A DNA stretch of 64,000 nt from Thalassia testudinum. Lineage: Eukaryota > Streptophyta > Magnoliopsida > Alismatales > Hydrocharitaceae. Shown piece by piece: positions 1-11,555 of the stretch; position 1 is the stretch's first letter, and each line of letters starts with the position of its first letter. The notes beneath the pieces are model-generated. The model did not search any database. It was not told the origin of the DNA and worked only from the letters and a program-made list of their open reading frames with translations. The translations under genes and the position numbers were made by a program. The stretch lies in the NCBI GenBank assembly GCA_037157565.1, contig JAZHRO010000073.1, forward strand, positions 15,010,501 to 15,074,500, given 5' to 3'.

Positions 1-725
1 TTGACCTAGGTTAGGTGGGTGTGAGTCTAATTAGGTCTAAGTGAGTCCAATTAGGTCTGCATGAACCCAATTAGACATGGGTTGACCTGATCAATTCTAG
101 GTGGACCTCAATAGATGTAGGTGAGCCTAATAGTAATTGGCTAGCCCAATTGACTCAAGAATAGTCAATTTAGATCACCTTTGGCCTAATTAGAGATTTT
201 GCAGGGAAATTAGTCTAAGGAAAGTAGAATTGGGATAATGGTAGGTGGATAGGGTTTGTGGATAGTGTGGGTAGGTGTATTGATAGTGTTATCCATGGTT
301 CAGGTTTTTGGGTTAGGTTATCCTAATGTGGAAGTGGTTTAGGGTTTTAGGGCTAGTTGGGATAGGTTGCCCTAGGGTTCTAGGGATAGGAATAGGGTTA
401 TCCTTCTCTTTCTTCTTTATTATTTCATGCAAGCCCCTCTCTCTTTAGTTTTCTACCTTCTTATTCTTCTCTTTATTCTTTTCTCCAACTCTTTGCAGTC
501 CTCTTTGCTTCTAGTTATTCTCTATCCAAGTGAGGATCATTTCTTGATCTTATTGCCTACAAACAAGGATAAAATATCAAATAGCAAGATAATATGTAAT
601 TATTTTATGTATAGCTATATAAAATGATGCAATGCATGATATGTTGCTTATGGATGCACTATGAACAGGTTTAGTTAGGTTTCCAACATAATTTAGGTTA
701 ATTAAGTTCTATGATTGCTGCGCAA
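1..725 (-). mobile_element. Partial LTR of Athila-like family I, cut by window edge
   Basis: The stretch is rich in short repeats of TAATTAGGT and AACCTAG type. It shares runs with 17040-17980: 'atagtgttatccatg' near 280, 'ccctagggttctagg' near 370 and an 'aatgcatgat' run near 630. At 17040-17980 these lie inside a minus-strand LTR with a target duplication, so this is probably a second copy of the same LTR in the same orientation. The right end near 725 is approximate and the left end lies outside the window. The 66-codon frame at 427-627 has no recognisable feature and is taken as chance. Confidence 0.45.
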
Positions 726-1445
726 TCTTGCCTGATTCCTAAACTTTTCTAGTTCCTTGAAAAAATTACTTGAAGGCTTTCTCTCCAACCAAAGTTTTGC
801 AAATTAACTAAACACTTATTATTAATCAAATTTCAAAGAGAAAGTTAGGACTCTTATTCCAACAGGCCTATAGTGTCAAGGATGGACATCAAGACCTGGG
901 TGGCTAAATCTTTTTGTCGCTTTTAATCCTTAAGTAACAATTTTCAAAATTAGATTTCTTAGGCTTCATAGCCCACTAAAGGTTTGGTAACTATGAGTTT
1001 AAAGAGTCTGTGCATGTGCAACAAACTCAACCTAAGCCATCCAGGGTTGTCAAAATCGAAATTCACTCCTAGTCAACCCAATTTTCACCTTTGGTTTGGC
1101 CTTACTCAAATTTGGTAGTTTTCTCCTCACTAGTTTCTATCTCAAGGTCAACACTTGTTGGCATATATTTCCCCAGCTAGACCCCTAGGTCTCTTTTTCC
1201 TTCATTTTCTTTTTTTCTATATTATTCTTTTTTCTTTTTTATGTTTGCGATGAATAGGACACCCATATGTAGCGAGGTGCTGATTTATTAGATAGGTAGC
1301 ATCCATTTGTAGCGAGAAGCTTTTATTTGGTGGAATGACACCCATTTGTAACCTGGTGTTATTTACTTGACATTTCCCAACTTCTCATTTTTTTGTTTCT
1401 CTCTACTTTTTCTTAATTCTCCAATTCATTTCTCTTGATGAGTGG
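726..1445. other. Unassigned AT-rich non-coding DNA with a threefold motif
   Basis: No coding signal is visible. The sequence has pyrimidine tracts at 1190-1245 and 1380-1435. Between 1258 and 1363 there are three imperfect copies of a motif like ACACCCATNTGTAGCGAGGTG, about 40 bases apart. It resembles the 3' non-coding spacer of Athila elements elsewhere in the window, but I could not find a purine tract or LTR end to fix orientation. Confidence 0.3.
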
Positions 1446-2831
1446 TGTTGGAACCTTGTTCCACATCTTGTTTTGGTGTCAACAAAATTATTATGCATTA
1501 ATGTTTGCAATTGAGTGTTTTTCAGATTTAGGTGAAGATCAAGGCAAACATTGAACTATGGCAAGGAGGCAAGACAATAAGGAGTTGATGATAGATCATC
1601 TGGACTTTATTTTGTTTATTAGATTAGGTTTTTATTTTATTCTTAGAATGTATGCCAATTAACAAAAAAATAAGAATTAGATCATAAAAATCATATAGAG
1701 ATAAAGGATAAAACATTACGATCATTCGATTTATTTCAAAGTACGTATTGTTTAAATGATAGTTTTTTAGTGTTTTAGGTATCTGCAAAAATAGGCAGTA
1801 ATCTTGTTGTATTCATGTTTAAAAAGGTACTTGTTAACCCACAAGTACCGGTACTAAAGTTTAGCATCGGTACATTTGAGCTACAGGTTTGGGTTTTTTC
1901 GAAGAAACAAACCTGTACCCTAGAATACTAGTACTCATGATATGTACCGGTACTAGAGGCAATGAGTACTAATACTCATGATTAGTACTGGTACAAGTGG
2001 GTTACATATTTGTGTTAAGTGTTTAAAACCCAAATCTGGAACCAACGAGTGTCGGTACTCATGATTAGTACCGATACCTAGTAAGTACTATCTGTGACAG
2101 CTTAACTTAAAACACAAAATAGAAAGTTACTCGTATCGGTACCAGTTAGTCATTGGCTTAAATTTAAATGGCTAGAAAATTTATTTTGGCAATATGAATG
2201 TTGGGATTTAAACCCCAATGTCTAGTAGATGAATCCTTGAGGTCCTATCTCTATAAATAAACCCTTGGACCCCTAGTTTGCACATATGAAATAGAAGAGA
2301 AATTCCTAGAGCTTAATTCTCATATTTCCACCATATCTGAAGAGAAGAAAATAGTGTTTGCTGGTTCCAATCTCTCTACAAGTTTGCAAACTCTTTAACG
2401 TGTTTTGTTTATGCATTCACAAGGCAATTCACATCTTCACTAGGCTCTCAAATTGGTAATATCATTTATATACTTGTTGAGAGGCTTAGGTATTTTGTTG
2501 TAAGATTTCTCTTTCTTACACCAGTGCTCTATTTGTAATTGAGCTTATTGCTCATTGGGTTATGATAGCCTGTTCTTGTACTTGGGTTGAGGAAACATGT
2601 TAATTACCTCATTTAATAAATTGATTCCCTTAGGGTTGAGGGAATCGACTTAAAAATCATAAGATGGGAAGCTTAGGTAGTGGAGTACCCAAGTGAGTGG
2701 GGAACCACTATACAACTTGTGTCAATTTCTATGATTATAATTTGTGCAAATCTTCCTTCTTGTTACTAATACTTTGCTTGAGTGTTTGTGCACGTAGAAT
2801 TGTAGCCATCTATCTATTTATAGAACCTACA
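1446..2831 (+). mobile_element. Probable Ty1/copia (SIRE-like) solo LTR
   Basis: It starts TGTTGGAACCTTGTT and continues with 'tttggtgtcaacaaaa', the style of SIRE/Maximus copia LTR starts. A good TATA box lies at 2252-2259, and downstream is 'gaaccactatacaacttgtg', typical of the transcribed part of such LTRs. The end at 2831 (CCTACA) is chosen because it leaves flanks AGTGG (1441-1445) and TGTGG (2832-2836), a 4/5 match as a decayed target duplication. No internal copia region follows, so a solo LTR is the simplest reading. The right end is uncertain; another end within about 60 bases is possible. Confidence 0.5.
2252..2259 (+). promoter_or_regulatory. TATA box of the copia-like LTR
   Basis: TATAAATA in a GC-balanced context, about 800 bases into the LTR, fits an RNA polymerase II core promoter at the U3/R border. 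Transcription would start about 30 bases downstream. The assignment rests on motif and position only. Confidence 0.45.
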
Positions 2832-2988
2832 TGTGGCTCATCCTTCTCTTTCAAAAATCACCTCGCAGAGATCCTTGGGATGAAGAGGACATAAATTCAA
2901 TCCTGATGATATCTGTGTTTTCACGATTTTTGATGCTTGAAAGTCAATTCTAATGTGTGTGAAGTTTGGGCTGCTTAGGTTGATTTTG

Positions 2989-3809
2989 TGTTTATGGCTT
3001 ATCGCCTCAACACTCAGGGGTGAGGTCCCCTTCACCCTACACGATCAAACCCGCCTAGACTTATACACTGCTCAACTACTACCCACTCTTGATAGCCCTG
3101 GACCCGGTTACTGTTCATGCCCGATAACCCGATTAGCCTGGACCTAAGAGAAGAGGAGAAGAGAAAGTAAAAAAAGAGAGAGAGAGTGGGGGAGGGGAGC
3201 ATTTTGCTCTAAGTTGGTTTACCCTGCTCCTTACTTAGTCGTAAAAAGAGCTTGAGAGAAGAAGGACCTTGTGCTGTGAAGACCTTGAGAAGAGGAAAGG
3301 AAGAGACGAAGAAGCTAAGGCAGAAGAAGAGGCTAAAGAAGAAGAGAGTAGAAGAAGCTAAGGAGAAAAGAACAGAGGAGAATAGAAGAAAGCTTTGAAG
3401 AAAAGCACTGTAGTAGGTGACATTTAAGTCATCTGATTTGAGAGCCAGACGTCTGACCACTATTCATTTATTTCATATTCATTGAATAGTTGATATATTT
3501 GTGCTTAGACTAATAATTGGTGATCTAAATCACCATTATTTTGTTCTAGGTGTCTTTTTGTCACATTGAACTGTTATGCATTGAACATCAATTTTGAGTG
3601 GAGGTTATTCATTGAAAATTATTATTCTTGGCTTATTTTCTATGCTCATTTATATTTTGATTGAGATTAGTACGTGAATGCAATACTTGCTCCCTGTATT
3701 CGACCTCTGATTTCTTTTAGATTTCGACTAATAAGTATTATTTGTTGGAGAGCAATTTGTCAATTGTACTACAACGCATTTCCCTAACATTGACGAAAAG
3801 CTTGACAAC
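2989..3809 (+). mobile_element. Athila-like LTR left of element C (start uncertain)
   Basis: The right end is fixed by the tRNA-Asp-type primer site four bases further on. The region 3150-3400 is a long purine-rich (GA) tract, and U5 holds the motif 'ctccctgtattcgacctc' near 3690. The body aligns by eye with the reverse complement of solo LTR F (42770-43818), for example 'gcttatcgcctcaa' and 'cccgataacccgat', so both belong to one family. Similarity to F continues some 30 bases left of 2989, so the true start may lie further left, between 2832 and 2989. Its U3 does not resemble the LTR at 8452-9830, so the two may not be a pair from one insertion. Confidence 0.55.
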
Positions 3810-3813
3810 ATTT

Positions 3814-3831
3814 TGGCACCATTGCTAGGGA
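3814..3831 (+). other. Degenerate primer-binding site, tRNA-Asp type
   Basis: TGGCACCATTGCTAGGGA matches 14 of 18 bases of the complement of the plant tRNA-Asp 3' end (TGGCGCCGTTGCCGGGGA). All four differences are transitions, mostly at CpG positions. It primes minus-strand cDNA in Athila-lineage elements; this copy is probably no longer efficient. Confidence 0.75.
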
Positions 3832-5717
3832 GTAATGTGCAATTCACCATTATTCTTTGTTTTATTTGATTATATTTGAGAACTGACTTGCCCTGTTTGT
3901 TTCTTGTCATTTTGCGAGGTACATCACGAGGTGATCTTCTACGCAATTCAACACTCTAGGGCAGGTAACTTTTCTGTTCTTCCCTAATCAACCTCCTAAT
4001 CTTGGGAAGATAAAAAGGGAACAATCAATTAGGAACTACCTACCTTATTTATTTAGTAAATCATCATTTAAAAGGCAAGTTTTCATGATTTGCAAAAAAT
4101 TTTCATATCTGATTGATGCTTGAAGCAATTCTGTTTAGAGATTCCCTACCTAAATTGCCTATACCTACTAAGGATTGCACTTAATTTCTAAATCTTCTTG
4201 GACTACACACTTCTTGTTTGAAGTTTAAGAAGAACCACTTGAGATTTAATTGGACTTGAAATAGATCCAATTAGAGTTTCAACATTAGGTTTTGGAGTGT
4301 TAGTACACATTTGTCTGCAAAAAGAGAATAAACCCTCCAGCATTTGTGTGCTACCCAAGCCCTTGTTTGAAAAGAACCAATCAAGAAGAACCCTAAAAAT
4401 CAAGCTCTAATTTCACTTGAACCTTAAAACTCTTGGACCTAATAACCTGAGAGTCAATTCAGGGTGATTTTTAGGTATTGACCTAGATTTCATTCTGCCA
4501 TCTTTAGGGTAGGTCAGGTGAAGTTGGTCTACATTGTAGGCCAAACAACCTCCAAATTAGGTCACAAGTTACATCAACTTCTAATCGAGTGAAATCCAAG
4601 GCACTAATTAGGCTAAAATTGGTAGACTTGAGGTCTTAAGTTTGTACATTCTGGTGTACTTGGAAATACAGTGACAAGGAAGGTCGGGTGGGGGAAACCT
4701 TGTAACTCATGGGGACACTCTATCATGTAGGGGTCTTTGCGGGGCTCTCCCTTCCTGGTTGCCTCGGTATTTCTTGGGTGTATGAATTTCTAATTCAGAG
4801 GTATTATCCTCCTCGAAACAACCTTAGTCATCTAAAAATCTTTTGGGTGTCGTGATTGGGTCCAAATAATATCCAGTCCCTCATCTTTTCTATAGAGCAC
4901 ATACATAGGAAGGTCATTAGGTTTTTAACCTAAGAGACCTCATTAGATCTTCTTGGGAATTTCTTTCAGATCTAATCAAGTTCCAATCTGAACTTGAGTT
5001 TGATTCTAAATCTTGATTATATAACCTGATTTGAAAATGCAGCCTGACATTTTAGGAAACTGTTTAAGAAACCTGAATCCCAAATGAGCATCAAATAGAA
5101 GATGATTGAGGTTGCTCTTAAACACCATGATGACTATTTCAAGACCTCAAATCTAGTAAATAGGATTCAAGTTACTATACTAGAAACAACAATCCACATT
5201 GTAAATCATGCTAGACTGCTATTTACGTGAATGATACACGGTTCAACCCGGAATGATCTTTAACTGAATACAGTGAATTGTGGAGACTACATAATACCAA
5301 GTATATACATTGTTTGTCCATTCCACACCTTTGGGAGATGTACCAAGGTCTCATGAAAAAACAAGGTTGTATGTTGAACACATTACAGCAAACCATTGGT
5401 CAAAATTACCCATGCATCCCTTAAGGAATTAATGAGACACCTTGGAGCAACATTAAGGATCAATACCATTTCCTAGAGCTTGGGTTAGATAATCAAGGTT
5501 TATATGGACCACCAACGCAAATGGAATTTGATTCAAAGTACATATAGGTTGATACACCTGATCTTGAGATGGGTTGGGAGGATCCAATTGTAGGTGTTTC
5601 TAATTACGAGCTAGCCCTAGGAATTCATGAACCTAGCTGACCAAACCCTGAATTTCTAGACACCTGTGATAATGATATTGAGTCAGAACCTCTCCAGACT
5701 CCTCTAAAATACAAATC
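3832..5717 (+). other. Leader and degraded internal region of element C
   Basis: It follows the primer site directly, so it is the 5' untranslated leader of an Athila-like element. No reading frame above 66 codons is visible on the plus strand. Near 4680-4760 and 5220-5560 there are scraps in mixed frames, but I cannot recognise a gag domain in them. Nothing else was seen. Confidence 0.45.
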
Positions 5718-6371
5718 AATTTTTCAGAAGTCACGCCAATTTACGATACAGAAACTGAGTTGGAAGAGTTGGGATTCGATTGGGTTTACCCTAGGAGCCA
5801 AGAACTCGAGCCCATGCCTACTAGGGACATCTTTTTGAGTTCGGATTCTAAGATTAGGTTAGATCCAAGTCAAGTTGCTGCTTCTCCACATCTTGATTTA
5901 CTCCGTTGTGGAACTTCTGATCTGTAATCAGGTTCAGAACACTATTCTTGCAAATTCTCCGACAATTTCAAATCTTTATCTGATTTCGGGGAACCTTTGT
6001 TTCCTAATGACTATGAACCAGTTTATGACCTCAGCCTTCATGATCCATTCTTAGACTCTGACTCTTAGATCCCTGATCTCGAGATCATTGATTCAAAATC
6101 AGCTTCCATTAAGATGGAATCATTCCGTTTTGATCTAGAGGAATCAAAAACAGTAAATGCTGAGAGTGTCTGCTATCCAGAGTTCAAATCTTTTCTTAAC
6201 TCAGATTTCCATGACCCTATAAGCAGTCTTCAGGCATTTACCTTTGATTTTGGTGTCCATTATGAGGACTCTCTAGATGAACCTACTTTTGAATCCTTTT
6301 TAGAGGAGCCCTCAGTGCACATTGTTCTCAAGGAAGCCACCTCTTCAAATCAACATACAAAACCTTCTTAG
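5718..6371 (+). pseudogene. Decayed acidic reading frame of non-autonomous element C
   Basis: One frame reads through this stretch with only two stops, near 5926 and 6066; the last open part is 6114-6371 (85 codons). The product is rich in Asp, Glu, Ser, Phe and Pro, with pieces such as FDWVYPRSQELEP and EDSLDEPTFESFLEEP. It has no zinc knuckle, protease, RT or integrase motif. The position between leader and post-pol signature is where gag-pol would lie. Element B carries a comparable acidic frame (35614-37331, with YEEPTFKIW), so this may be a shared non-gag/pol gene of non-autonomous Athila relatives. The function is unknown. Residual acidic sequence continues in mixed frames to about 6800. 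Confidence 0.45.
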
Positions 6372-6825
6372 ATCCTATCCCAACCCTACCTACCAGTGGA
6401 ATAAATTTCTACTCTGATTCTCCTCTCGATGATCCGGTCGCATATGATTCCACTCCATCTTCTGATCAGCATACGAACATCGATTAGACTACTAATCACA
6501 TCCCATCCTTTTTTGATCACTTTTGTAGGGTTCCTACATCTTCCATAAACACTTTTTCATTTGAGGATCCCTACTCTGATCAAGCTGATTCGACTTAGCC
6601 AAACCCTAAATTTTCATTTCCATTTCTATTTGAGCCTGAAAGCATTTGGCGGGCTCCACATCTACTCATTCACATCCACTAACCCACTAGATTGATTGGG
6701 TTTGGGCTACATCATCAACCTGTTGATCTGAACAAGCACCTGGTTAGACCAACCAGGCTTTTGATCAAGGTTCTTATTCTATAAAATTCGTCTGACTTGA
6801 CCACTCCATGACCACTTTCTACTCG

Positions 6826-6864
6826 GATGAAGGCATTAAATTTAGCACATAATGGGAGGTAACC
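6826..6864 (+). other. Athila post-coding signature
   Basis: The string 'gatgaaggcattaaattta' followed by 'gcacataatgggaggtaacc' matches the conserved stretch that follows pol in Athila elements (GTTAAA...AGC...TTGGGAGGCAACC). It marks the end of the coding part of element C and confirms plus orientation although pol is absent. Confidence 0.6.
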
Positions 6865-7072
6865 TGTCTTTCCAAAATCTTGAAACCCTTCTGATTATCC
6901 TTTTGAGCTTTACGTCTACTGCACTTAGAGTTCAGTGTTAGAATAATCGATCCCACCTCTGGTACACGTAGCAGAGCTTGAAATTGTCCACAATAGTCAT
7001 CCCGACCTGTTCACCCACCCTTTGAACCTATTCTAACCCATGAACCATATTGATTTCATAGCCTCTAGTTTA

Positions 7073-7109
7073 CAATGAGCACATTGCAAAACTTAGGCAT
7101 GGGGGGGGG
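7073..7109 (+). other. Conserved CAATGAG/CATTGC block with internal purine tract
   Basis: CAATGAGCACATTGC is followed by GGCATGGGGGGGGG. The same block occurs at 37353 (B), 53310 and 62119 (E) and, on the minus strand, at 18356-18390 (G). The left part can fold (CAATG/CATTG) and the G run resembles a polypurine tract. It lies about 1.3 kb before the true 3' polypurine tract, so it may act as a second plus-strand primer. Confidence 0.6.
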
Positions 7110-7855
7110 TTAAAGTGTAAACACATAAAAATTCAAGTTTTTGAAGGATTCTCACAAAAATATGCATATCCAAAAACCCAAAAAAATAAAAAAAATGAGA
7201 AAAAGCAAAAAAAATGGAGAAAGGGGAGGAAATTTTGTGAGCTTAATTACATATCATCTATAAGAAGGAAAAGGGGAGATGATTTAAATGTCAAAAGGAG
7301 CTACAATTTGAAACAAGTGATAGTAATTAGTAATTGATTATGGAATCTACTTAAGTTTTAGACCAAATCAAAAGAAAAATTTAAGTCCTAGAAAAACAAT
7401 GAAACAAAGAGATTAGTACGAGTGCTGATCTTAGGCCTCTTGGGCTTATTTTTGGGCTTAAACATTAATGTACCCGTTAAGATCTGCATAGTCCTCAAGA
7501 GGTTGAGAAAAATGCAAAGCTTACGTATTAGGTCTAAGGCTTAGGGACTATTCGGCCTCATTAACTGACCTCTGGTTTGAGGAATTCGGCAACCTAAGCA
7601 CCCTAATCCACACACAAGTCTAGTTCAGTGTGCTTAATAATCAAAATCACGCAAAAGCATTTATTCTGTTATGAGAAAACTACCAAGATTAGGAGCGGCT
7701 TATCAAACAAGTTGATTTGGATGAGTCCCGACGCGGAGAGGTAGGAAATTCCCCTCAAAGATGTGCAATAACATATCGTTTCCTCGGTGCTTGTCTCCTA
7801 GGATATCTAAATATCCTACCGGGGGCATGTAAGCACCTTGTTCTAGTTCAGGTGT

Positions 7856-7998
7856 CATGGGTGGGATTATCCTGAAATGTCGATCGCCAAGGCCTAAATT
7901 TAGCTACAGAATGCCATGGGCGACATTATCTCGAAGTGTCGAAAGCTAGGGTTCTGGGGGTTACCATGGGTGGTGCTATCTCGAAACATCGTTTGCAA
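7856..7998 (+). repeat. Threefold CATGGGCG...TATCTCGAAGTGTCG motif block
   Basis: Three imperfect copies begin near 7856, 7914 and 7964, each about 35 bases, with the core CATGGGCGACATTATCTCG. The same threefold block is at 37959-38103 in element B, in the same place between the internal purine tract and the 3' polypurine tract. A short A-rich stretch follows in both. Conservation in two diverged non-coding spacers suggests a cis-acting role, but none is known to me. Confidence 0.6.
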
Positions 7999-8413
7999 GG
8001 GACCCTGCGAGGATTGATGGTAAGGACAAGGAATCTGATACAGACTATGTTTTTGAGCCAATCTGAAGCTAGAAATAAAGAAAAGAAAAAAAGAAAGAGA
8101 AAACTCTCCAAAAATGCAAACAATCTTCTATCTCTCTCTCTTACAAAAACACACTGTAAACTGAACCTAGACTAACCATGTTACAAGCACGGACGCTTTA
8201 ATCGCTCGGTTCAACAAACCTTTGGATAGTTTCTATAGGCTTTAGAGACATTTGTGGCAGACTGAGGCTAAAGCTGGTCAGGTCAGGATCTTGATTGGTA
8301 CTTGAGTACCTCTAGGCCTACTATTAGCATTCTGACCTAATTTCTAAAAAGAAGAATAAATCAGGACTTTGAATGTCAAAGCATGGTCTAGAATTCAAGT
8401 TCATTTCATAAGA

Positions 8414-8450
8414 TTTTGCTAAGGGACTAGCAAAAGTTAGGCATAGGGGT
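8414..8450 (+). other. Hairpin plus 3' polypurine tract of element C
   Basis: TTTTGCTA, loop AGGGAC, TAGCAAAA makes a perfect 8-bp stem at 8414-8435. GGCATAGGGGTA follows as the polypurine tract that primes plus-strand cDNA, directly before the LTR start TGTTGATAAC. The same hairpin and tract precede the 3' LTRs of B and E. Confidence 0.7.
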
Positions 8451-8451
8451 A

Positions 8452-9830
8452 TGTTGATAACTTCATCATCAGCCATATCTAGCTTTAATTAGTCATAATC
8501 CACTGATAAATGCTCGTACATAACCGCCAGAAGACTGCAATTCATTGCATATCCTTTCTAGGAGAAATACATTAAAATATGGGTAAATCTACAGTTTTAG
8601 CATAATATCCTAAATGCAGAACAATCACAGGGTTTCCCAGGATTTTATTAAAGGTTAAATGGTCATAAATTCTAATAAGTTGGTTCATACAGACAGAAAT
8701 GGGTTTTCACGCATTTCAAGAATTAATGGACATCTAAAATCCTAAAAATAGACATGCCTAATTAACTATGGTTCTGGTTAGGATAAAATTCACCTAACCT
8801 TCTAAAAATCATATAAAAATATTTTATAAGGTTTGGTGCCTTTGATTTGACCATTGGAACCCAATTTGACCTAAAACAATGTCTCAGATAGACAGTTGCC
8901 CTAATTTGGGTTTCTACACAAATTATCCAGTCAAACTTGATCAAAACATAAATCCAACTTCACCATCAGATTCCTTGGGTCTAAATTAGGTTTGCATCAA
9001 AATTTCAGCCCAATCAAAGGTCACCTTGACCTAGTTTACATTTCAATCATGTCCGACTCTTTTCTCTCACACATATGCCCCTAACTTCATCATTTTCTTC
9101 ACCAACAGGTCCCCGCCACCTTCAAACTCCTAAACCCACCATCGCCAACCTTCAATTAGGGATTAATCCCTGATTTCATGGCCAAACTCTTCCAAATTCA
9201 GAAGGAAGAATCATGAAGGGCTTCCCTACAATGTAAGCTGCATCTTGGGCTCTAATTCCTACTCAATTCCTCATGCGAACCTTTCATAGATTTGGGTTTC
9301 CTATTCTTGTGAAAGCTTCAAGCTCTCAAGCTTGGATTCCAAGCTTGAAACGACCCCCTGAGCCCTATAAAAGGACCCACATTGCATGGCCGTGATCTTT
9401 AGCTTATTTTTGACCGAAAAACCTCCTTCCCTCCTCTCTGGCCGAATGCTCCACGAGCTCCGATGACCATCCTGATTTCACCGTTTTGTGCTTCTGAGGC
9501 TATACTGCTTACTTACCTTGTGTGGAATTATTTGATTGATACTCTGCACTTATTTGATATTATATAAGGGGTAATTAGTGATTCAAATCACCATTTTACC
9601 CTAATCTTTTTGCACCATTGACATTTGCACTTATATACATATCATTATTGGTTGGAGTTTTCATTATAAATTATTATCTTTGCGATTAAATTGTAATCTT
9701 GAGATTAATTGCTATACTTACTACGTTCGACCTCGGACTTCAAATTCGAGTTATAAATTTTATTTGTTTTCGAGCGATTTCGACCTATACTACGATGCAT
9801 CTTTTAAAACATCAATTTTTCGTGTTAACA
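8452..9830 (+). mobile_element. 3' LTR of element C
   Basis: It starts TGTTGATAAC next to the polypurine tract and ends about CGTGTTAACA, where minus-strand Athila integrase sequence of element D begins. A TATA box sits at 9366-9372, and U5 carries 'actacgttcgacctcgg', a variant of the Athila U5 motif. U5 resembles that of LTR F, but U3 does not resemble the LTR at 2989-3809. The 5-bp target duplication could not be identified, so insertion into D is inferred from the abrupt end of the integrase frame. Confidence 0.65.
9366..9372 (+). promoter_or_regulatory. TATA box of element C 3' LTR
   Basis: TATAAAA within 'ccctataaaaggacccac', about 460 bases before the LTR end, is a strong core promoter motif. 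Start of transcription would be near 9400. Confidence 0.55.
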
Positions 9831-9838
9831 CCTATTGG

Positions 9839-10760
9839 TTAGGAATGAAGGTTTTTCTTTGGATGTGGTAGTCGTGAAAGGCCGGCCTTTATTTTATCCT
9901 TGTATATTCTTGCATTCTTGTAGGCCTCCCGTCGGATTTCTTCAAGTTCACTGAGTTGGACTTTCCTTTCATAACCTCCTTCATTGAGGTTAAAATTACA
10001 CTTTTTCACCACCCAAAATGTGTGGTGTTCTAGCCCAACTGGAAGGTGATAGGCTTTTCCATGCACCATGTGTCATGGTGACATTCCTAGTGGAGCCTTG
10101 TATGCAGTCCGATATGCCTAAAGTGCATCAATTAGTCAATCGGACCAATCCTTCTAGTCGAGTCTAATGGTCTTTTGTAAAATAAGCTTGATTTGATGGT
10201 TTGACACCTCAACCTTCCCATTCGTCTAAGGGTGATATGAGGTCACAATATGATGGTTTACCCCCTATTTCTTCAATACGACTCTAAATTGGGGGTGAAT
10301 GAAATGACTACCTCCATTGTTAATCAGTTCACGGGGAAAACCAAATCTCATAAAGATAAATTCCTGAACTGATGAAATAACGGTTTTATGATCAGCATGT
10401 CTCGCCAGGGTGGCTTCAACCCACTTTGACACATAATCAATAGTGAGAAGTTTGTACTCGAAGCCATTCAAGATCGAGAAAGAGACCACAAAGTTGATGC
10501 CCTAATCATCAAATACTTCCACGACCAAATGGGTTGGAGAGGCATCATGTCTCTCCTGGTCATCGAACCAATCAATTAGCATCACTTGCAGTTTTTGTCA
10601 AAATCGTGCGCATCTCTAAAGATAGATGGCCTGAAGAAACTAATTGCAAAATCTTTGCAGTGGTCTTCCTACTCAAAAAGTGCCCACCATAGGCCTCGCT
10701 GTGGCAAAAAGAAAGCATACTAAAAATCTTCAAATACGAGACACACCTCTTGATAAGTTA
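9839..10760 (-). pseudogene. Athila integrase remnant of element D
   Basis: The minus strand encodes pieces of an Athila-type integrase, the enzyme that inserts cDNA into host DNA. At 10265-10489 the catalytic core shows IDYVSKWVEA and, where family members have ISDGGTHF, INNGGSHF, so the second catalytic Asp is changed to Asn. At 9839-10069 the C-terminal part shows HGKAYHLPVGLEH, then NLNEGGYERK and an EEIRREAYKNARIY stretch. A shift of frame near 9880 is needed to continue into FHDYHIQRKTF. The zinc-binding part around 10550-10700 is broken. The frame ends at about 9831 where the LTR of element C begins. Clearly inactive. Confidence 0.85.
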
Positions 10761-11555
10761 ATCAAAACCCAGTCGAAATAGAAGGGGGTCATCCCAAAAA
10801 TAGAATTTGACTTCAAAAAGGAATTTGAGCTTCTGGTCCTTGGATAATTGTGAAGGCATCTTGCCACTGGAAAGATAGTTTGTGATCTCTACGTACCAAA
10901 GGAGTTTCAATAAGTCTATTGGCAAAAGTGATTCATCTGAAAATTTTCCAGAGATTAGAGGAGAATTACAAATATTGGTTGGGTCAAGATGAGATAAGTG
11001 ATCAACCACCACATTTTGTGCTTTAGGTTTTTCGCTTGTCTCAATATCAAATTCTTACAATAGAAGGATCCATCTGATCAATTGTGATTTTGCATCCTTC
11101 TTCTCTAACAAGTGCCGAAGGGCTAAATGATCAGTAAAAATAATGAACTTTGACCCTAAAACATAAGAGCAGAATTTCTCTAGCCTGAAAACTACTACTA
11201 GCAATTCTTTCCCTATTATAGTGTAATTACGCTAAGCCTCATTCAGCGTCTTGCTAGCATAGTAAATAACGAACGGATAGCACTCCCGATGCCAGCCTAA
11301 AATAGCTTCGACTGCAAAATCAAAGGCATCACACATGATCTCAAAATCGAGAGACCAATCGAGTGGCCTGAGAATGGGAGAGTCGGATACAGCCTTTCGC
11401 AAGGTTACGAAAGTGCTGAGACATGAAGAATTAAAGTTGAATGGGACATCGACTATAAGGAGATTTATCAAGGGGTGAACAATTTTGGAGAAATCTTTAA
11501 TGAATCTCTTGTAGAGCCCATCATGTCCCAGGAAGGACCTACCTTGTTTGACCAA
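10761..11555 (-). pseudogene. Athila RNase H and linker remnant of element D
   Basis: The frame at 11232-11555 contains RFIKDFSKIVHPLINLL, the RT connection, followed by EIMCDAFDFAVEAILGWHRE and VIYYASKTLNEA, the start of RNase H, which degrades the RNA strand of the RNA:DNA hybrid. The frame at 10758-11012 has VVDHLSHL and a WYVEITNYLSSGKMP stretch, the usual link from RNase H to integrase in Athila. Several stops lie between the two. Order on the minus strand is protease-RT-RNase H-integrase, as in Ty3/gypsy pol. Confidence 0.85.

Noticed and set aside
1436..1446. TGATGAGTGG as the start of an E-type LTR
   Set aside because: No polypurine tract precedes it and only about ten bases agree with the E LTR start.
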